Assembly (NCBI GenBank): GCA_964368965.1
Contig: CAYJDR010000034.1
Coordinates: 1 to 22,998, forward strand
DNA length: 22,998 nt
Direction: 5' to 3'
From: CAYJDR01 sp964368965
Lineage (GTDB): Bacteria; Chrysiogenota; Deferribacteres; Deferribacterales; Mucispirillaceae
The translations under genes and the position numbers were made by a program. The notes beneath the pieces are model-generated. The model was given only the letters and a program-made list of their open reading frames with translations. It did not search any database and was not told the origin of the DNA. Of the stretch, positions 6,710 through 15,607 are shown in pieces (position 1 is the first letter of the stretch; each line of letters begins with the position of its first letter).

Positions 6710-7777
6710 ATGTATGATAAGTTAGATGAAGTAGTCGAGCGCTACGAAGTATTAAACGGGCTGTTGTCAGACCCAGAAGTTATTAAAGACCAAGCAGTGT
6801 TTACGAAATACTCAAAAGAACACGCTGAAAAACGCCCAGTTGTTGAGGTGTATGTTCAGTTGAAAGAGCTACAACAAGCGCTTAAAGATGCAGAAGAAAT
6901 CATAGCATCAGGCGATAAAGAGCTGAAAGAACTAGCTGAAATGGAAATAGAAGAAGCGAAAGATAAAATACCAACAATCGAAAATGAATTGAAATTGTTG
7001 TTACTTCCAAAAAATCCATATGATGATAAAAACATCTATCTTGAGGTACGTGCTGGTACTGGTGGCGATGAGGCATCATTATTCGCAGCAAACCTATTTA
7101 GGATGTACACAAGATATGCAGAGCTTAACCGTTGGAAATTTGAAATAGTTGAAATGAACGAAACAGGCGTAGGTGGCTACAAAGAGGTTGTTATCTCTAT
7201 ACGTGGTAACGGCGTTTATAGCAAACTAAAATACGAGAGTGGCGGGCATAGGGTTCAGCGTATCCCTGATACTGAATCATCTGGCAGGATCCACACATCA
7301 GCATGCACAGTTGCAGTTTTACCTGAGGCAGACGATGTCGATGTTCAAATAGAGGCGAAAGATTTACGTATCGACGTTTATCGTGCAGGTGGCGCTGGTG
7401 GACAGCACGTCAACACGACTGACTCGGCTGTACGTATTACGCATATACCTACTAACGTTGTCGTAACTTGCCAAGATGAGCGTAGCCAAATCAAAAACAA
7501 AGAAAAAGCTATGAAACTCTTGAAATCTAAGATATTAGAGGAACAAATCAGGAAAGCTGAGAGCGAGCGTTCAGAAGAGCGTAAATCGCAAGTTGGCTCT
7601 GGTGACCGTTCGGAGCGTATCCGTACATACAACTTCCCACAAAACAGGATGACTGACCACAGGATCAACTTAACTGTTTACTCACTTGATAGAGTTATGG
7701 AAGGCGAGATAGACGAAATCTTAGGCGCATTAGCAGCTTACGACCAAGCAGAACGCTTGAAACAAGCTGGTTTATAG
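6710..7777 (+). CDS. prfA: peptide chain release factor 1
   Basis: RF1 recognises UAA and UAG stop codons and triggers peptidyl-tRNA hydrolysis. The GGQ catalytic motif is at 230-232 within RAGGAGGQHVN. The codon-recognition tripeptide is PDT (186-188) in RIPDTESSGRIHTSA, fitting the PxT motif of RF1 rather than the SPF of RF2. Length (355 aa) is normal. An AAGGA site precedes the ATG. It is followed after 5 bp by prmC, whose product methylates the GGQ glutamine, a common functional pairing. Confidence 0.98.
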   Translation: MYDKLDEVVERYEVLNGLLSDPEVIKDQAVFTKYSKEHAEKRPVVEVYVQLKELQQALKDAEEIIASGDKELKELAEMEIEEAKDKIPTIENELKLLLLPKNPYDDKNIYLEVRAGTGGDEASLFAANLFRMYTRYAELNRWKFEIVEMNETGVGGYKEVVISIRGNGVYSKLKYESGGHRVQRIPDTESSGRIHTSACTVAVLPEADDVDVQIEAKDLRIDVYRAGGAGGQHVNTTDSAVRITHIPTNVVVTCQDERSQIKNKEKAMKLLKSKILEEQIRKAESERSEERKSQVGSGDRSERIRTYNFPQNRMTDHRINLTVYSLDRVMEGEIDEILGALAAYDQAERLKQAGL

Positions 7778-7782
7778 CATAG

Positions 7783-8586
7783 ATGAAGTCTGATAAGTTT
7801 ATAGCGCAACTATCACAGTTTGCGCTTAACCGCTCAGATGTGCTGGAATTGATATCGTACATTGCATGTATCGAATATAGCGAAGTTCGTAGCGATGAAG
7901 TTTATGAGCTTGACGACGTTAAATGTGGCGATGTATTATCGCAGTTGGAGCGCTTTGTTCCGATAGCATACATTACAAAAAGGCGTGAGTTTTACGGGCG
8001 AGAATTATATGTTGATGAGCGGGTGCTTATACCAAGGTTTGAAACAGAAATCCTCGTTGAAAACGTACTGAAACACGCTAAAGATAACATGTCTGTGCTT
8101 GATTTATGCACAGGTAGTGGCGCTATATTGCTATCAATATTAGCAGAAAACAAAACTTTGACAGGCGTCGGTGTCGATATATCGCAAGATGCATTAGACG
8201 TCGCAGAAAAAAATAAAATAAAATTATTGTTAAATGATAGGTGTAAGCTTATCTTAAACGATGTTTTACATATTGACATACATGAAACATTTGATATAAT
8301 CACTTGTAACCCACCGTACATAAGCGATAGCGACTATGAAACACTTGAGCCACAAGTGAAGCATGAGCCTCGCATTGCGTTAACGTGTGGTGATAATGGG
8401 CTATTGTTCTACAAAAAGTTATTGAGTAATATTTCTAGATTATGTACAAACAATAGTGTGATTTTTTTTGAAATAGGTATTAATCAATCTGAACCATTGA
8501 TAAACTATGCTGTAGCTTTAGGATATAAGTGTGAAATCGTAAAGGATTATGCAGGCATAGACAGGGTTTTGGTTGTTAAGATATAA
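7783..8586 (+). CDS. prmC: release factor glutamine N5-methyltransferase
   Basis: PrmC transfers a methyl group from S-adenosylmethionine to the glutamine of the GGQ motif in release factors. The substrate-binding signature NPPY is at 176-179, SAM motif I at LDLCTGSGA (106-114), and the acidic SAM ribose contact is probably Asp132 in VGVDIS. VLIPRFETE (81-89) is the family's RPxTE-like block. The N-terminal helical domain is present but poorly conserved, as usual. The gene starts 5 bp after prfA with no good ribosome site, so translation is probably coupled. Confidence 0.96.
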   Translation: MKSDKFIAQLSQFALNRSDVLELISYIACIEYSEVRSDEVYELDDVKCGDVLSQLERFVPIAYITKRREFYGRELYVDERVLIPRFETEILVENVLKHAKDNMSVLDLCTGSGAILLSILAENKTLTGVGVDISQDALDVAEKNKIKLLLNDRCKLILNDVLHIDIHETFDIITCNPPYISDSDYETLEPQVKHEPRIALTCGDNGLLFYKKLLSNISRLCTNNSVIFFEIGINQSEPLINYAVALGYKCEIVKDYAGIDRVLVVKI

Positions 8587-8597
8587 GCTGGAGAAAT

Positions 8598-9863
8598 ATG
8601 GAAAAACTTATAATACATGGTGGCACAAAGCTAAACGGTAGTGTGCAGATTAGTGGTGCAAAGAATGCAGCGCTACCGCTTATGGCAGCAACTCTACTCG
8701 CAAAGGGTAGCTTTAATATAAAGAATGTTCCGCACCTTAGGGACATTATCACGATGACTAAATTGTTATCTTCACTCGGCATGGAAACAAGCTTCGAGAA
8801 TAATGAGCTGCACCTTGACAACCCAGCACCTTGCAACAGTGTTGAGGCTAACTACGACTTAGTTAAAACTATGCGTGCATCTATCCTTGTTTTAGGGCCG
8901 TTGCTTGCTAGGTGTGGGCATGCGAAAGTGTCGCTACCTGGTGGCTGTGCTATTGGTGCTAGGCCAGTTGATTTGCACATCTCAGCGCTTGAGAAAATGG
9001 GCGCAGATATACGTGTTGACCATGGCTATATCGAGGCAACTTGTGAGCGACTACAAGGCGCAGAAATCGAGTTTGAAAAAATCACTGTAACAGGTACTGA
9101 AAACTTATTGATGGCAGCAACGCTTGCAAAAGGCACAACTGTGTTGAAAAACGCAGCGCTTGAGCCAGAGATTGTTGACCTTGCAAACTTCTTGCGCGCG
9201 ATGGGTGCAAACATTAAAGGTGACGGCACAAGCACTATTACAATCGAAGGTGTTGACGAGTTACACGGCGCAACACATAGCGTCATGCCTGATAGGATAG
9301 AAGCTGGTACATTTTTATGCGCAGTGTGTGCGACAGGTGGCAAACTTACGCTAAACGACGCATGCGCAAACGATATGATGGATTTAATTGGTAAACTTAG
9401 GGAAGCTGGGCTTACTATAAATATAATTGACGATAGAACGATTGAAGCAGAAATGACAGGCGACATCATGCCAGTTAGCATATCTACAGAGCCATACCCT
9501 GGTTTCCCTACGGATATGCAAGCGCAGTTTATGGCTGTTATGTTGAAAGCATGTGGTAAATCTTATGTAAACGAATCAATATTCGAGAACAGATTTATGC
9601 ATGTTTCAGAGTTTATGCGTATGGGTGGTGACTTAGTTATCAACCATGACGGTGTTGAAGTGAACGGTGTTGAAAACTTTAGTGGCTCACCTGTTATGGC
9701 ATCAGACTTGCGTGCGAGCGCTGGGCTTGTTATCGCGGCTTTAATGGCTGATAACACTAGCGAAGTTAGGCGCATATATCACCTTGATAGAGGCTATGAC
9801 GCTTTTGAGAAAAAGCTAGCATCTGTCGGTGCAAATATTACAAGAGTAAAAGACGATGAGTAA
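8598..9863 (+). CDS. murA: UDP-N-acetylglucosamine 1-carboxyvinyltransferase
   Basis: MurA performs the first committed step of peptidoglycan synthesis, adding enolpyruvate from PEP to UDP-GlcNAc. The catalytic loop is PGGCAIGARP with Cys117, the fosfomycin-sensitive cysteine form. Lys22 in SGAKNA contacts the substrate. The TEPYPGFPTDMQAQ block carries the conserved Asp that acts as base. The length of 421 residues is standard. The gene lies 11 bp after prmC with a GGAG site, and its last 8 bp overlap the start of hisG (ATGAGTAA junction), which implies coupling. Confidence 0.98.
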   Translation: MEKLIIHGGTKLNGSVQISGAKNAALPLMAATLLAKGSFNIKNVPHLRDIITMTKLLSSLGMETSFENNELHLDNPAPCNSVEANYDLVKTMRASILVLGPLLARCGHAKVSLPGGCAIGARPVDLHISALEKMGADIRVDHGYIEATCERLQGAEIEFEKITVTGTENLLMAATLAKGTTVLKNAALEPEIVDLANFLRAMGANIKGDGTSTITIEGVDELHGATHSVMPDRIEAGTFLCAVCATGGKLTLNDACANDMMDLIGKLREAGLTINIIDDRTIEAEMTGDIMPVSISTEPYPGFPTDMQAQFMAVMLKACGKSYVNESIFENRFMHVSEFMRMGGDLVINHDGVEVNGVENFSGSPVMASDLRASAGLVIAALMADNTSEVRRIYHLDRGYDAFEKKLASVGANITRVKDDE

Positions 9864-10476
9864 AATTTCCATAGCATTGCCGAAAGGTAGGCTCGCAGAA
9901 GATACAATCGAGTTGCTACACTCAAAAGGCATTGCAGATAAAAACGCAGTTGACTTCAACTCACGCAAATTAATATTTGACGATGAGAAAAACGGTATAA
10001 GCTTTCTGCTTATCCGCAATACTGATATCCCGACTTATGTTGAGTATGGCGCGGCTGATTTAGGTGTTGTTGGTAAAGATGTGCTTGCTGAGGCTGGCGC
10101 AAATGTTTATGAGTTTTTAGACCTAGGGTTTGGATATTGCAGGCTATGCAGTGCAACGCTAGCGAAAGATAACAACGGCTACAAACAAGATATGAAAGTT
10201 GCTTCGAAATACCCTAACTTAACAAAGGAATACTTTGCAAGGTTGGGGATACCTGTTGAGGTTATCAAACTTTATGGCTCTATAGAGATTGCCCCTATTG
10301 TAGGGCTTGCAGACTATATTGTTGACCTTGTATCAACAGGCGAAACAATGCGCAAGAACGGACTTGTGGAAGTTGAAACCATAATGGAATCAACAGCAAG
10401 GCTAATAGCTAACAAAAGTTTAGCACGCGCAAAATATGACAAGATTAAAGAAATTATTAAAGGTTTGGATTTATAA
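9856..10476 (+). CDS. hisG: ATP phosphoribosyltransferase, short form (HisG_S)
   Basis: HisG condenses ATP with PRPP in the first step of histidine synthesis. Conserved blocks include ALPKGRL near the N-terminus, EYGAADLGVVGKDVL, and the PRPP-binding segment DLVSTGETMRKNGL. At 206 residues it lacks the C-terminal regulatory domain of the long form (about 290-300 aa). Known short forms need the HisRS-like subunit HisZ for activity and feedback control; no hisZ is in this window. It overlaps murA by 8 bp and ends immediately before the bamA start codon, so it sits in an envelope-biogenesis operon rather than a his operon. Confidence 0.95.
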   Translation: MSKISIALPKGRLAEDTIELLHSKGIADKNAVDFNSRKLIFDDEKNGISFLLIRNTDIPTYVEYGAADLGVVGKDVLAEAGANVYEFLDLGFGYCRLCSATLAKDNNGYKQDMKVASKYPNLTKEYFARLGIPVEVIKLYGSIEIAPIVGLADYIVDLVSTGETMRKNGLVEVETIMESTARLIANKSLARAKYDKIKEIIKGLDL

Positions 10477-12750
10477 ATGATATTAAGAAATACCTATAAG
10501 TTTTTGTTCGTATTATTAGTTTTTGTATGTTCAGTTTCAGATGTGTTTGCGCAAGCTGCCACATTTCAGGTTGATGAAATCGTTACTGAAGGCAACAGGC
10601 GTATACCTGTCAGCCGTGTTGAGAGCCACATTGTGCAACCAAACACACCACTAACAATGCAAGACATTAACGACAGTATCAAAGCGATTACTGAAACAGG
10701 TTTATTTCTTAACGTCGACACAGACTTATATGTTGAAGGCGACAAGTTCATTCTAAAATATATATTCAAAGAGATGCCACTTGTTGGTGCTGTTGAGTTC
10801 TCTGGCAACGATGAATTATCATCAGATACATTGCGTGAAGAACTCGCACTAAAAGTCGGCAAAGCGCTTAGCATATCGCAAATCGAAACAGCGCTATATA
10901 TCATACGTGCAAAGTATGAAGATAAAAAAATGTACGGCACAAAAGTATCGTTCCGTATGGAGCCTCGCACAGTAAATAGTGTTACTGTTTACTTTGATAT
11001 CGAAGAAAATTCAAAAGCACAAATATACAACATCTGGATTTATGGCAACGAGAACATCTCTCGTGATGAAATCCTAAAAACTATACCAGTGAAAGAGCGT
11101 GGCTTCTGGAGCTTGATTTCTGGTAGTGGTAAGATGGTTGACGAAATGATGCAAGCAAGCCGTGAGATGCTGAGGTTTATGTATCTCGAGCGTGGTTATG
11201 CTAAGGCAAACATTGGTGATATTGAGCTTGTGCATGACGAAGTTCACCCAGAGCGTGTTACGTTAATCTTTAGGGTTGACGAGGGCGAAGAATATACAAT
11301 GCGCTCTATTGATGTCGCAGGGTTTGAGAATATACCACTCGACGAAATTAATAAAACTATCAAACTGGAAGTTGGCTCAGTATTTAATGTTAATAACTAC
11401 CAAGCTGACTTAGCTAATATTACATCGCTATATACTTCACGTGGTTATGCTTATGCAAACGTTGAGCCTATACTTATGCTTGATGATGAAACGCATGAAG
11501 TTGACATAACTTATAAAATCGAAGAAGGTCCGCTTGTTACAGTTGAGCGTATCAATATTTCTGGTAACGCTGGCACTAACGATAACGTTATCCGTAGGCA
11601 AATCGACCAGATGGAAGGCGCACTATATAACAGCACATTCATTCAAGAAGCTAGGGCAAACACAATGGCTACAGGCTATTTTGAAAATGTGGAAGTTATC
11701 GAGCGCAACATCGGCGATAATAAAGTAGAAATCGACGTAAACGTAAAAGAGCAATCAACAGGCTCGTTCACTGTTGGTGTTGCATATTCAACGCTTGATG
11801 GTATACTTGGTATGGTGCAGTTCTCTCGTAACAACTTCCTAGGCTTAGGGCATAACATGTCTGCACAAGGTGAGTTATCGGCAGAGCGACTAGACCTATC
11901 GTTAAGCTACACTGACCCATGGTTTATGGATTGGCCAGTTAGCGTTGGTGGTGATGTGTTCAGCCTTGAGCGTGAATGGTATGAATATACAAGGAGCTCA
12001 CTAGGCGCTAGCTTGCGTGTCGGGCATTCGCTTATTAAACGTAAACTATACATGAACTATAGATACTCATGGTTCATCGTTGACATATATGAAATCGATG
12101 ATGACGCATCGCAATATGTGAAAGACCAAGCAGGTAACTTAACAACAAGCAGCTTCTCGCCGTCGCTAGTGTGGAACACTATTGACAACCCAACGTTCCC
12201 AACACGTGGTAACAAAAGTGAACTATACTTTGACTACGCTGGTGGCTTCTTAGGTGGTGAGGCGCAGTTCTATAAAGTTGGTGTTGAGACTACTCAATAC
12301 TTCCCAATTTTGTTTGATGGTGATATAGTGTTGATGTTGCATGCTGAAACGGCTTATATCAAGTCTACTGATGGTTCTGCTATCCCTATTGACGAGCGCT
12401 TTAGGTTGGGTGGTATCAATAGTTTACGTGGCTTTGATTATGGCGAAGTTAGCCCAGTTGACTCAACAGGTGCTGAATATGGCGGCGATAAATATTACCA
12501 AGGTAACGTTGAGCTGATATTCCCATTGAAGAAAGATATCAACCTAAACGGTGTAACATTCTTTGACATTGGTAACGCACTTGCAGAAGGTGTTGGCATG
12601 TTTGATGAAGACCCACGCATGAGCGCTGGTGTTGGTTTAAGGTGGCTTACGCCGATGGGGCCGTTCCGTTTAGAGTGGGGCTATAAGTTGAATAAAAGAA
12701 CTGGCGAATCGCCTTATAAGTTCGAGTTCTCGATCGGTGGCTCGTTCTAG
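10477..12750 (+). CDS. bamA: outer membrane protein assembly factor BamA (Omp85)
   Basis: BamA is the core of the machine that folds beta-barrel proteins into the outer membrane. The 757-residue precursor has a Sec signal (1 to about 26, ending VFAQA). Five POTRA domains occupy about residues 28-427, seen as repeated units with a glycine-asparagine turn (SGND, YGNEN, AGFEN, SGNAG). A C-terminal 16-strand barrel follows. The conserved loop-6 motif is LRGF (650-653). The last residue is Phe, as expected for the barrel signal. The start codon directly abuts the hisG stop. skp follows after 69 bp, the usual bamA-skp-lpxD order. Confidence 0.97.
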   Translation: MILRNTYKFLFVLLVFVCSVSDVFAQAATFQVDEIVTEGNRRIPVSRVESHIVQPNTPLTMQDINDSIKAITETGLFLNVDTDLYVEGDKFILKYIFKEMPLVGAVEFSGNDELSSDTLREELALKVGKALSISQIETALYIIRAKYEDKKMYGTKVSFRMEPRTVNSVTVYFDIEENSKAQIYNIWIYGNENISRDEILKTIPVKERGFWSLISGSGKMVDEMMQASREMLRFMYLERGYAKANIGDIELVHDEVHPERVTLIFRVDEGEEYTMRSIDVAGFENIPLDEINKTIKLEVGSVFNVNNYQADLANITSLYTSRGYAYANVEPILMLDDETHEVDITYKIEEGPLVTVERINISGNAGTNDNVIRRQIDQMEGALYNSTFIQEARANTMATGYFENVEVIERNIGDNKVEIDVNVKEQSTGSFTVGVAYSTLDGILGMVQFSRNNFLGLGHNMSAQGELSAERLDLSLSYTDPWFMDWPVSVGGDVFSLEREWYEYTRSSLGASLRVGHSLIKRKLYMNYRYSWFIVDIYEIDDDASQYVKDQAGNLTTSSFSPSLVWNTIDNPTFPTRGNKSELYFDYAGGFLGGEAQFYKVGVETTQYFPILFDGDIVLMLHAETAYIKSTDGSAIPIDERFRLGGINSLRGFDYGEVSPVDSTGAEYGGDKYYQGNVELIFPLKKDINLNGVTFFDIGNALAEGVGMFDEDPRMSAGVGLRWLTPMGPFRLEWGYKLNKRTGESPYKFEFSIGGSF

Positions 12751-12760
12751 AATATGTTTT

Positions 12761-12780
12761 CATCACGAGCGATCGTGTTG
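12761..12780 (+). other. small GNRA-type hairpin between bamA and skp
   Basis: CACGA/TCGTG (12764-12768 with 12773-12777) encloses a GCGA tetraloop, with two more pairs outside a mismatch. No T-tract follows, so it is not an intrinsic terminator. It could be an mRNA stability or processing element separating bamA from the more strongly translated skp. Confidence 0.35.
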
Positions 12781-12819
12781 ATATATTAATAAGTGTTTTA
12801 TTGAAAAGGAGATAAAAAC

Positions 12820-13332
12820 ATGAAGAAAGTTTTAAGTTTTGCATTAGTAGCTATGTTAGCTATGACAACAAGTGCGTTTGCACAAACAAAAATCGCAGTA
12901 GTTGACTTAGAAGTTGCTATGGCAGGTTCTGTAGCTGGTAAAAAAGCTACTGCTGAAATCACTGCTGAGTTTGAAAAAGCTCAAGCTAAAGCTCAAAAAA
13001 TCGCTTCAGAAATCGAAGCAATCAGCAAAGAAGTTGAAGCACAAAGAAGCGTTTTATCTCAAGATGCTATCCAAAAGAAAATGGCTGACGCTCAAAGAAA
13101 ATCAACTGAGCTAGAAAGGCTAGAAAAAGACACTCAAGAAGACCTACAACGTCGCCAAATGCTTGCTGTAAACTCAATCATTCCTGGCATGCGTGAAGTT
13201 ATCAAAGAGTACTCTGAGAAAAACAAAATCGACTTAGTTATCGAAGCTAAAGAAGCTGGCACATTATACGCTAACCCTAGCTTAGATATCACAAACGATA
13301 TCATTAAACTATACGATACTAAACAAAAGTAA
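12820..13332 (+). CDS. skp: periplasmic chaperone Skp/OmpH family
   Basis: Skp binds unfolded outer-membrane proteins in the periplasm and delivers them towards BamA. The precursor has a Sec signal (1-21, AFA before cleavage), a short beta strand (KIAVVDLEVAM), then a long Ala/Lys/Glu/Gln-rich helical hairpin (about 45-115) that forms the tentacle of the jellyfish-shaped trimer, and a C-terminal segment returning to the body domain. Length (170 aa) is typical. A strong AAGGAG precedes the ATG. It sits between bamA and lpxD, the classic context. Confidence 0.95.
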   Translation: MKKVLSFALVAMLAMTTSAFAQTKIAVVDLEVAMAGSVAGKKATAEITAEFEKAQAKAQKIASEIEAISKEVEAQRSVLSQDAIQKKMADAQRKSTELERLEKDTQEDLQRRQMLAVNSIIPGMREVIKEYSEKNKIDLVIEAKEAGTLYANPSLDITNDIIKLYDTKQK

Positions 13333-13355
13333 TCGAATATAATATTTGGTGACGC

Positions 13356-14366
13356 ATGAAAAATACAACACTACAACTATCGGCTGTTGCACAAAGTATC
13401 AACGGTAATATGCATGGCGCAGATATCCAAGTTAACGGATTGTCAGTACCTGAAGCACAACAAGAAGGCTCTATCTGCATAATATCTAACGAGAAAAACA
13501 TACCACTTATGAACGGTATCGCAGCAGCATACATTGTTGATGAAAAGTTTAAAGTGAATACTGATAAGCCGTACATCACAGTGAAAAACACAAGGGTTGC
13601 ACTAGTGCATATATTATCTGCGCTTGCTGAAAAAACTACTATCGTTCGCAATATCGCAAAGTTCACAGCTATAGACGAAAGTGCTACAGTTGCAGAAGTT
13701 GTTGATATTGCAAACTTTGTTGAGATCGGTGCAAAGTCGGTTATCGCTGGCAACACTCGCATACATGCTAATGTTACTATCGGCAAAAATGTGCAAATAG
13801 GCGAAAATTGCATTATCTATCCTAATGTTACAATCTATGACAACTGCGTGATAGGCAACAATGTAATACTACAAGCTGGTGTTGTTATTGGTGGTGATGG
13901 GTTCGGGTTTATACCTGGTGAAAATCCAACTAAAATTCCACACATTGGTAGGGTTGTTATTGAAGATTTCGTTGAGATTGGCGCAAACACAACTATTGAT
14001 AGGGCAACGATTGGCGACACGGTTATATCGTTCGGCACTAAGCTAGATAACTTGATTGCAATAGGCCATAACGTTACAGTTGGCAAGGCTTGCTTGTTCG
14101 CATCGCAAGTGGGCATCAGTGGCAGCTCAAAAGTTGAGGATAATGTTATCCTAGCTGGGCAAGTTGGCATATCAGATCACGTAACAATATCTAGTGGCGT
14201 TGTTTTAGGCGGCCAATCGGGCGTATCGAACGATGTGAAAGAGAAAGGCTTATATATGGGCTCACCATGTATGCCGTTTATGAAGTTTGCAAAATCTCAA
14301 GCAGTTTTTGCAGAATTACCAGAACTAAAAAAGAGGGTAAGAGAAATTGAAAAGCAGAGTAATTGA
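13356..14366 (+). CDS. lpxD: UDP-3-O-acylglucosamine N-acyltransferase
   Basis: LpxD adds the N-linked hydroxyacyl chain in the third step of lipid A synthesis. After an N-terminal uridine-binding domain (to about residue 100) the protein shows many left-handed beta-helix hexapeptide repeats (pattern [I/V]G..). The catalytic histidine is His238 in AIGHNVTVG. The GGDGFGFIPGE block (179-189) is characteristic of LpxD. A C-terminal helix follows. Length (336 aa) is normal. The final 20 bp overlap the start of fabZ in another frame. Confidence 0.96.
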   Translation: MKNTTLQLSAVAQSINGNMHGADIQVNGLSVPEAQQEGSICIISNEKNIPLMNGIAAAYIVDEKFKVNTDKPYITVKNTRVALVHILSALAEKTTIVRNIAKFTAIDESATVAEVVDIANFVEIGAKSVIAGNTRIHANVTIGKNVQIGENCIIYPNVTIYDNCVIGNNVILQAGVVIGGDGFGFIPGENPTKIPHIGRVVIEDFVEIGANTTIDRATIGDTVISFGTKLDNLIAIGHNVTVGKACLFASQVGISGSSKVEDNVILAGQVGISDHVTISSGVVLGGQSGVSNDVKEKGLYMGSPCMPFMKFAKSQAVFAELPELKKRVREIEKQSN

Positions 14367-14796
14367 ATTTGAAGAAATAAAATCAATACTACCTCATAGG
14401 TATCCATTCCTATTGGTAGATAGAGTGCTTGGGTTTGATGAAACATCAATCAAAGCAATTAAAAATGTTACAGCAAACGAAGAGTTCTTCCAAGGGCACT
14501 TCCCTAACTATGCTGTTATGCCTGGCGTGTTAATTATTGAAGCGCTTGCACAAGTTGGCGCGATATATGTTGTTGAGCGCTTAAGGAGCGAAGGCAAAGA
14601 CGTATCTAACGCACTTGCATTGTTCGCAGGTATCGAGAACGCTAAGTTTAAACGTAGCGTACACCCTGGCGACCAATTAGTGTTAGAAGCATCATATGTA
14701 AAAGATAAAATGGGAATATGGTGGCTAGAATGTAAAGCATCTGTCGACGGCAAAGTCGTTTGTAGTGCACTTGCATCTGCTACTGTTAGAATATAA
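14347..14796 (+). CDS. fabZ: 3-hydroxyacyl-ACP dehydratase FabZ
   Basis: FabZ dehydrates 3-hydroxyacyl-ACP in fatty acid elongation and competes with LpxA and LpxD for the same substrate, which explains its place between them. The LPHRYPFLLVDRV block (15-27) and the catalytic pair His51 (FQGHFP) and Glu65 (LIIEALAQ) are present in a 149-residue hotdog protein. The start is a TTG at 14347, inside the end of lpxD; GAGGG at 14333-14337 gives a 9-nt spacing and there is no better in-frame start before the conserved region. Translation is likely coupled to lpxD. Confidence 0.95.
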   Translation: MKSRVIEFEEIKSILPHRYPFLLVDRVLGFDETSIKAIKNVTANEEFFQGHFPNYAVMPGVLIIEALAQVGAIYVVERLRSEGKDVSNALALFAGIENAKFKRSVHPGDQLVLEASYVKDKMGIWWLECKASVDGKVVCSALASATVRI

Positions 14797-14823
14797 TATA
14801 ACTACTAAATTCTGGAGGTTGCT

Positions 14824-15603
14824 ATGCCTATAGATCCATCAGCTTATGTTGATAAAACTGCGATAATTGCCGATAGTGCGATTATTGGCCCACGTGCATA
14901 TATTGGTAAAAACTGTATCATTGGTGAAAATGTAGAAGTCGGCTACCAAGCTGTTGTCGAGTGCCATACTGAAATTGGCGAAGGCACAATAGTGACAGCA
15001 AACGCACATATAGGTGGCGCACCTCAAGATTTAGGTTTCAAAAACGAAGATACAAAAATTAAAATCGGTAAAAATTGTACGATACGCGAGTTCTCAACTA
15101 TCCACCGTGCAACAACTAAAGAAGACTGGGTCACTGAAATCGGCGACGATTGCTTAATCATGGCACAAGCTCACGTTGCACATGATTGTAAAATCGCTAA
15201 CGGCGTTATCGTTGGTAACTTTGCCGTATTAGCTGGCCATGTGCATATTGATGATAATGCATTTGTATCAGGCCTTTCGGGTATTCACCAATTCTCACGT
15301 GTTGGTAAGATGGTTATGGTTGCTGGTATGTCGCGCATCACAAAAGATGTGCCTCCATATTGCACCGTTAGTGGCCATGAAGACGTGAAACTTAGCGGCT
15401 TAAACGCTGTTGGGCTTCGTAGGCGCGGCATGTCATCAGAAACGATGAAAGAGCTTAAACGCGCGTTGCATATCTATCTTGATAGGTCGTTACTTTTCAA
15501 AGATATGCTAGAAGAACTAAAACAACTAAAACAATTAGACGAAATAATCGAGTTTAGAGAGTTTATCGAACACGACTCTAAACGTGGTTACGTAAGGATA
15601 TAA
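14824..15603 (+). CDS. lpxA: acyl-ACP--UDP-N-acetylglucosamine O-acyltransferase
   Basis: LpxA catalyses the first step of lipid A synthesis at the 3-position of UDP-GlcNAc. The N-terminal two-thirds is a left-handed beta helix of hexapeptide repeats. The catalytic histidine is His120 in AQAHVAHDC, matching His125 of the E. coli enzyme. The C-terminal helical domain (about 190-259) is present. Length (259 aa) is typical. A GGAGG site lies just upstream. A Gfo/Idh oxidoreductase gene begins 4 bp after its stop, so the sugar donor may be modified (see that entry). Confidence 0.97.
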   Translation: MPIDPSAYVDKTAIIADSAIIGPRAYIGKNCIIGENVEVGYQAVVECHTEIGEGTIVTANAHIGGAPQDLGFKNEDTKIKIGKNCTIREFSTIHRATTKEDWVTEIGDDCLIMAQAHVAHDCKIANGVIVGNFAVLAGHVHIDDNAFVSGLSGIHQFSRVGKMVMVAGMSRITKDVPPYCTVSGHEDVKLSGLNAVGLRRRGMSSETMKELKRALHIYLDRSLLFKDMLEELKQLKQLDEIIEFREFIEHDSKRGYVRI

Positions 15604-15607
15604 TATT

